DNA of 64,000 bases from CAZCAC01 sp964496575 (lineage in GTDB: Bacteria > Planctomycetota > UBA1135 > GCA-002686595). The notes below the pieces were generated by a model. It searched no databases. It was not told the origin of the DNA and saw only the letters and a program-made list of their open reading frames with translations. Made by a program: the position numbers and the translations under genes. Shown here in pieces: positions 61,824-64,000 of this stretch; the first letter of the stretch is position 1; every line of letters begins with the position of its first letter. The stretch is taken from the NCBI GenBank assembly GCA_964496575.1, contig CAZCAC010000028.1, positions 16,812-80,811 on the forward strand, in the 5' to 3' direction.

Positions 61824-62768
61824 TCAACGAAACAGCCCGTAGGGGAGGCCGGAGTCATCGACCAGCTCGCAGTCGGGATAGGCGATCCTCATCGCCTCGA
61901 TTCCTTCCCCGGTCACCGCCGTGCCGCGCAGCTCGATCCGCGTCAGCTGCGGATTGAGCTGCAGAAGGCGTCGCAGCCCCGTGTCGGTCAGGCCCGTCGA
62001 GTCGATCTCGAGATGCCGTACGGAGCGGAACGAACCGACCGTCTCGATGGCCGCGTCATCGAGCTCGATCGAGTTGAGCTTGAGCGTCCGCAGCTGTGGC
62101 ATCGGTGGCAGGTTGTAGAGGTCGCCGGCATTCAGCTCGGTATTGGTCAGGCTCAAGGCCTGGAGATTCCTGCCGGAGAGATGCTGCAAACCGGTGCCGG
62201 TCACGTTCGATCCGCGCAGGTCGAGAGACTCGACCTGATCGCCGATGAGGGCGAGAGCGGTGTCGGTGATGGTGGCGCCACGCAAGCTCAACCGCCGCAG
62301 GTGGGTCAGCTCCGCGAGCCACTGGAGGTCCGCTTCGGTGAGCTCCACGCCGCCCAGGTCGAGCTCGGTGAGCATCGCGAGCTCCTCGGCGGTGTGGTTC
62401 GCGAACTTGTCGGGGAGAAGCTCGCGCAGCCACTGCGCCGTCGTTTCGGAGATCGTCGAGAATCGTCCGCGAGGTACTGCGGGCGGTTCGTCTTCGATGG
62501 TGACCGGTTGCCGGGCCGACTCGGCAGGCGCCCTCTGGAGACTCTCGACCTGTCGGGTCAGCAGCAGGACCTCGGCCTCCAGCTCCGCGATTCGTTCCTC
62601 CTTGCGCCGCAGCTCCCCCTCGGTGTCGCGTTCCAGAGCACGGGGATCGACCTCCACGCGTTCGCTCGGTCGGGAGCCGTGTCGCAGGCCGACGAAGACG
62701 GCGATCCCGCCGAGGGCCAGGGTCATGCCCAGGAAGAGGATCAGAATCAGCGAATTCCGAGGGGTCAT
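61824..62768 (-). CDS. Membrane-anchored leucine-rich repeat protein
   Basis: A 314-residue protein with an N-terminal membrane helix (LILILFLGMTLALGGIAVFV), a coiled coil (RRKEERIAELEAEVLLLTRQ), and about eight leucine-rich repeats from residue 130 on (LTELDLGGVELTEADLQWLA; LRRLSLRGATITDTALALIG; LQALSLTNTELNAGDLYNLP; LRTLKLNSIELDDAAIETVG). Such LRR proteins are frequent in planctomycetes. The ATG at 62768 has GGAGGA upstream, so the longer open frame is not used. Role unknown; likely protein binding at the cell envelope. Confidence 0.82.
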   Translation of the reverse strand: MTPRNSLILILFLGMTLALGGIAVFVGLRHGSRPSERVEVDPRALERDTEGELRRKEERIAELEAEVLLLTRQVESLQRAPAESARQPVTIEDEPPAVPRGRFSTISETTAQWLRELLPDKFANHTAEELAMLTELDLGGVELTEADLQWLAELTHLRRLSLRGATITDTALALIGDQVESLDLRGSNVTGTGLQHLSGRNLQALSLTNTELNAGDLYNLPPMPQLRTLKLNSIELDDAAIETVGSFRSVRHLEIDSTGLTDTGLRRLLQLNPQLTRIELRGTAVTGEGIEAMRIAYPDCELVDDSGLPYGLFR

Positions 62769-63010
62769 GGTGGGGTCCTCCAGCTCCGTGGTACTCGCGC
62801 CGGCCTGGGGTGGCAATGCAAAAGCGGTCATGATGCGGAGACCGGCTGTGGTGATCCCGGGGAGCCTCGACTCCTCGGCAGAGCGCTTCCTCGAGAGAGC
62901 GCCCCACCCCACCTTGCGGATCCTGTCACTCTGCTTATCCTCGAGAGGTGGGGATCATCGCTCACCCGCTGCGTCGAGAGACGCCGGCTCTACCTCTCCC
63001 AGGAGTTCGC

Positions 63011-63988
63011 ATGCCCCTCCTTCTGAAGGCCCTCATTCTCGCCGGCCTGTCGCCAATCGCCGCGTTCGGCCAGGAGCAGCCGCACTTCTACGACGTGGAG
63101 CTTGCCACCACGGCACTGCTCGACGGCTCTCCCGGAGTGCTGTTCGACAGTCCATCCGAGGACACGGTGTGGGCGCGTGGTGCCGACTACAAGGCGAAGT
63201 TCGATGAGACCGGAGCGACCTTCGTTCCCTTTCTGGGGTCCGACGCGCCGCGAAACTACCCGCTCGGCCTCCGTGTCGACACCGTCGCCGTCGGGGGTTG
63301 CGAGCTCCCCTTCTACCGGCAAGCGCCACCACATCGCGTGGAGTCGACCGTGACTCTGGATCGCGGATCCTTTCACGAGATCTACGACCTGGAGGTCGAT
63401 TCCATTCGGCAGAGCTTCCTGTTCGCGGAACTACCCGAGCCGGGAGACCTGGTGATCCGGATCGCTCTGGACACGGAGCTGATCGCCACTTCCGGGACCG
63501 GCGGCATCACTTTCGAAGGAACACGAGGCGGCGTGCACTACGGTCGGGCCGTGGCCTTCGGGGCGCGGGGAGAGGTCGCTGCGTCGCCCGTGCGCCTGAT
63601 CGACGGCCGACTCGAGATTCGCGTCGATGAGAAGTTTCTCGCGAGGGCCGCGAGCCCGATCCTCGTCGATCCGCTGATCACCACGGTCTCGATCGACAGC
63701 TCCACCGAAGCGGACCGCTACCCGGATATCGCCTACGACGCCTCCCTGGACCGCTACGTGGTCTGCTGGCAACGGAAGTTCAGCGGCTCGGACAATGACA
63801 TCTACGGGATGGTGCTCGACGCGAACAGCACCGCACTGCACCCGTTCTTGATAGACACGACGGAGCTCGGCTGGCTGCGACCGAAGATCGCCGGTATCGA
63901 CGCCATCGATCAGTTCCTGATCGTCAGTCGCGAGACCTCTGTCAGTCAATGCAGGGCTCCTGACCTACGCCGGATTGTGATGATTTAG
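63011..63988 (+). pseudogene. Secreted beta-repeat protein, interrupted by an element end
   Basis: The ORF has a signal peptide (LLLKALILAGLSPIAAFGQ) and an extracellular beta-rich region; residues about 230-310 show a repeat common in secreted planctomycete proteins (TEADRYPDIAYDASLDRYVV CWQRKFSGSDNDIYGMVLDA). At 63947 the coding text turns into the CAATG plus CAGGGCTCCTGAC terminus of the MITE family and soon hits a stop, so the C-terminal part is cut off by an insertion that continues beyond the window. AGGAG lies 6 bases before the ATG. Whether the gene resumes past the element cannot be seen. Confidence 0.7.
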
Positions 63989-64000
63989 GGTCGATTTCGG
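63947..64000. mobile_element. End of a mobile element related to the MITE at 35612
   Basis: CAATG (63947-63951) is followed by CAGGGCTCCTGAC (63952-63964), the same 13 bases and the same flank as the left end of the element at 35607. The sequence then differs (CTACGCC), so it is probably a larger related insertion sequence running off the window. Confidence 0.7.

Overview
The window is high-GC DNA from a flagellated Gram-negative bacterium, most likely a planctomycete or close relative. That placement is inferred from style rather than from a marker gene: secreted proteins with BNR repeats and a C-terminal domain I associate with planctomycetes, many lipoproteins, and a short-type IspG. No rRNA, tRNA, CRISPR array or plasmid/phage module was seen.

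Layout. 1-2716: 3' end of flgL, a small ORF and an acetyltransferase. 2725-8409: housekeeping genes (arsM-like methyltransferase, gmhA-like isomerase, an XRE regulator next to a 28-bp near-palindrome, ispG, a lipoprotein, a flavin oxidoreductase). 8502-12854 (minus): fliN, fliM, a FliL-like gene, two motB genes, motA. 13024-27517 (minus): motE-like, fliJ, fliI, fliH, fliG, fliF, fliE, flgC, flgB, an NtrC-type activator, its PAS kinase, then five non-canonical genes (two TPR envelope proteins, an acidic membrane protein, a degenerate receiver-ATPase, a degenerate kinase), with a second NtrC-type activator upstream (27768-29129). 29444-34015 (plus): two flagellins, fliD, fliS and a FliT/FlgN-like gene. 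34050-35819: an insertion zone with a DUF4143 ATPase between ~104-bp direct repeats, a lone DHp-like gene and a 203-bp MITE-like element. 36028-44876 (plus): fliO, fliP, fliQ, fliR, flhB, flhA, flhF, flhG, a small membrane protein and fliA, followed by small ORFs and three lipoproteins to 47544. 47559-64000: secreted and housekeeping genes (BNR protein, FlgM-like protein, M1 peptidase, HAD hydrolase, M24 peptidase, prfB with a programmed frameshift, TSUP permease, beta-helix/CBM6 protein, beta-lactamase-family protein, LRR protein), ending in a secreted gene cut by the end of a second element of the MITE family.

How it fits together. Sequence signals suggest a flagellar hierarchy: two sigma54 activators with a PAS kinase, a strong -24/-12 site before fliO, sigma28 encoded at the end of that operon, and sigma28-like sites before motA, fliD and a FlgM-like anti-sigma candidate. 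Hook and rod genes such as flgD, flgE, flgG and flgK are not in the window. The least explained parts are the envelope/pseudo-signalling module at 22491-27517 and the repeats at 33938-35819.
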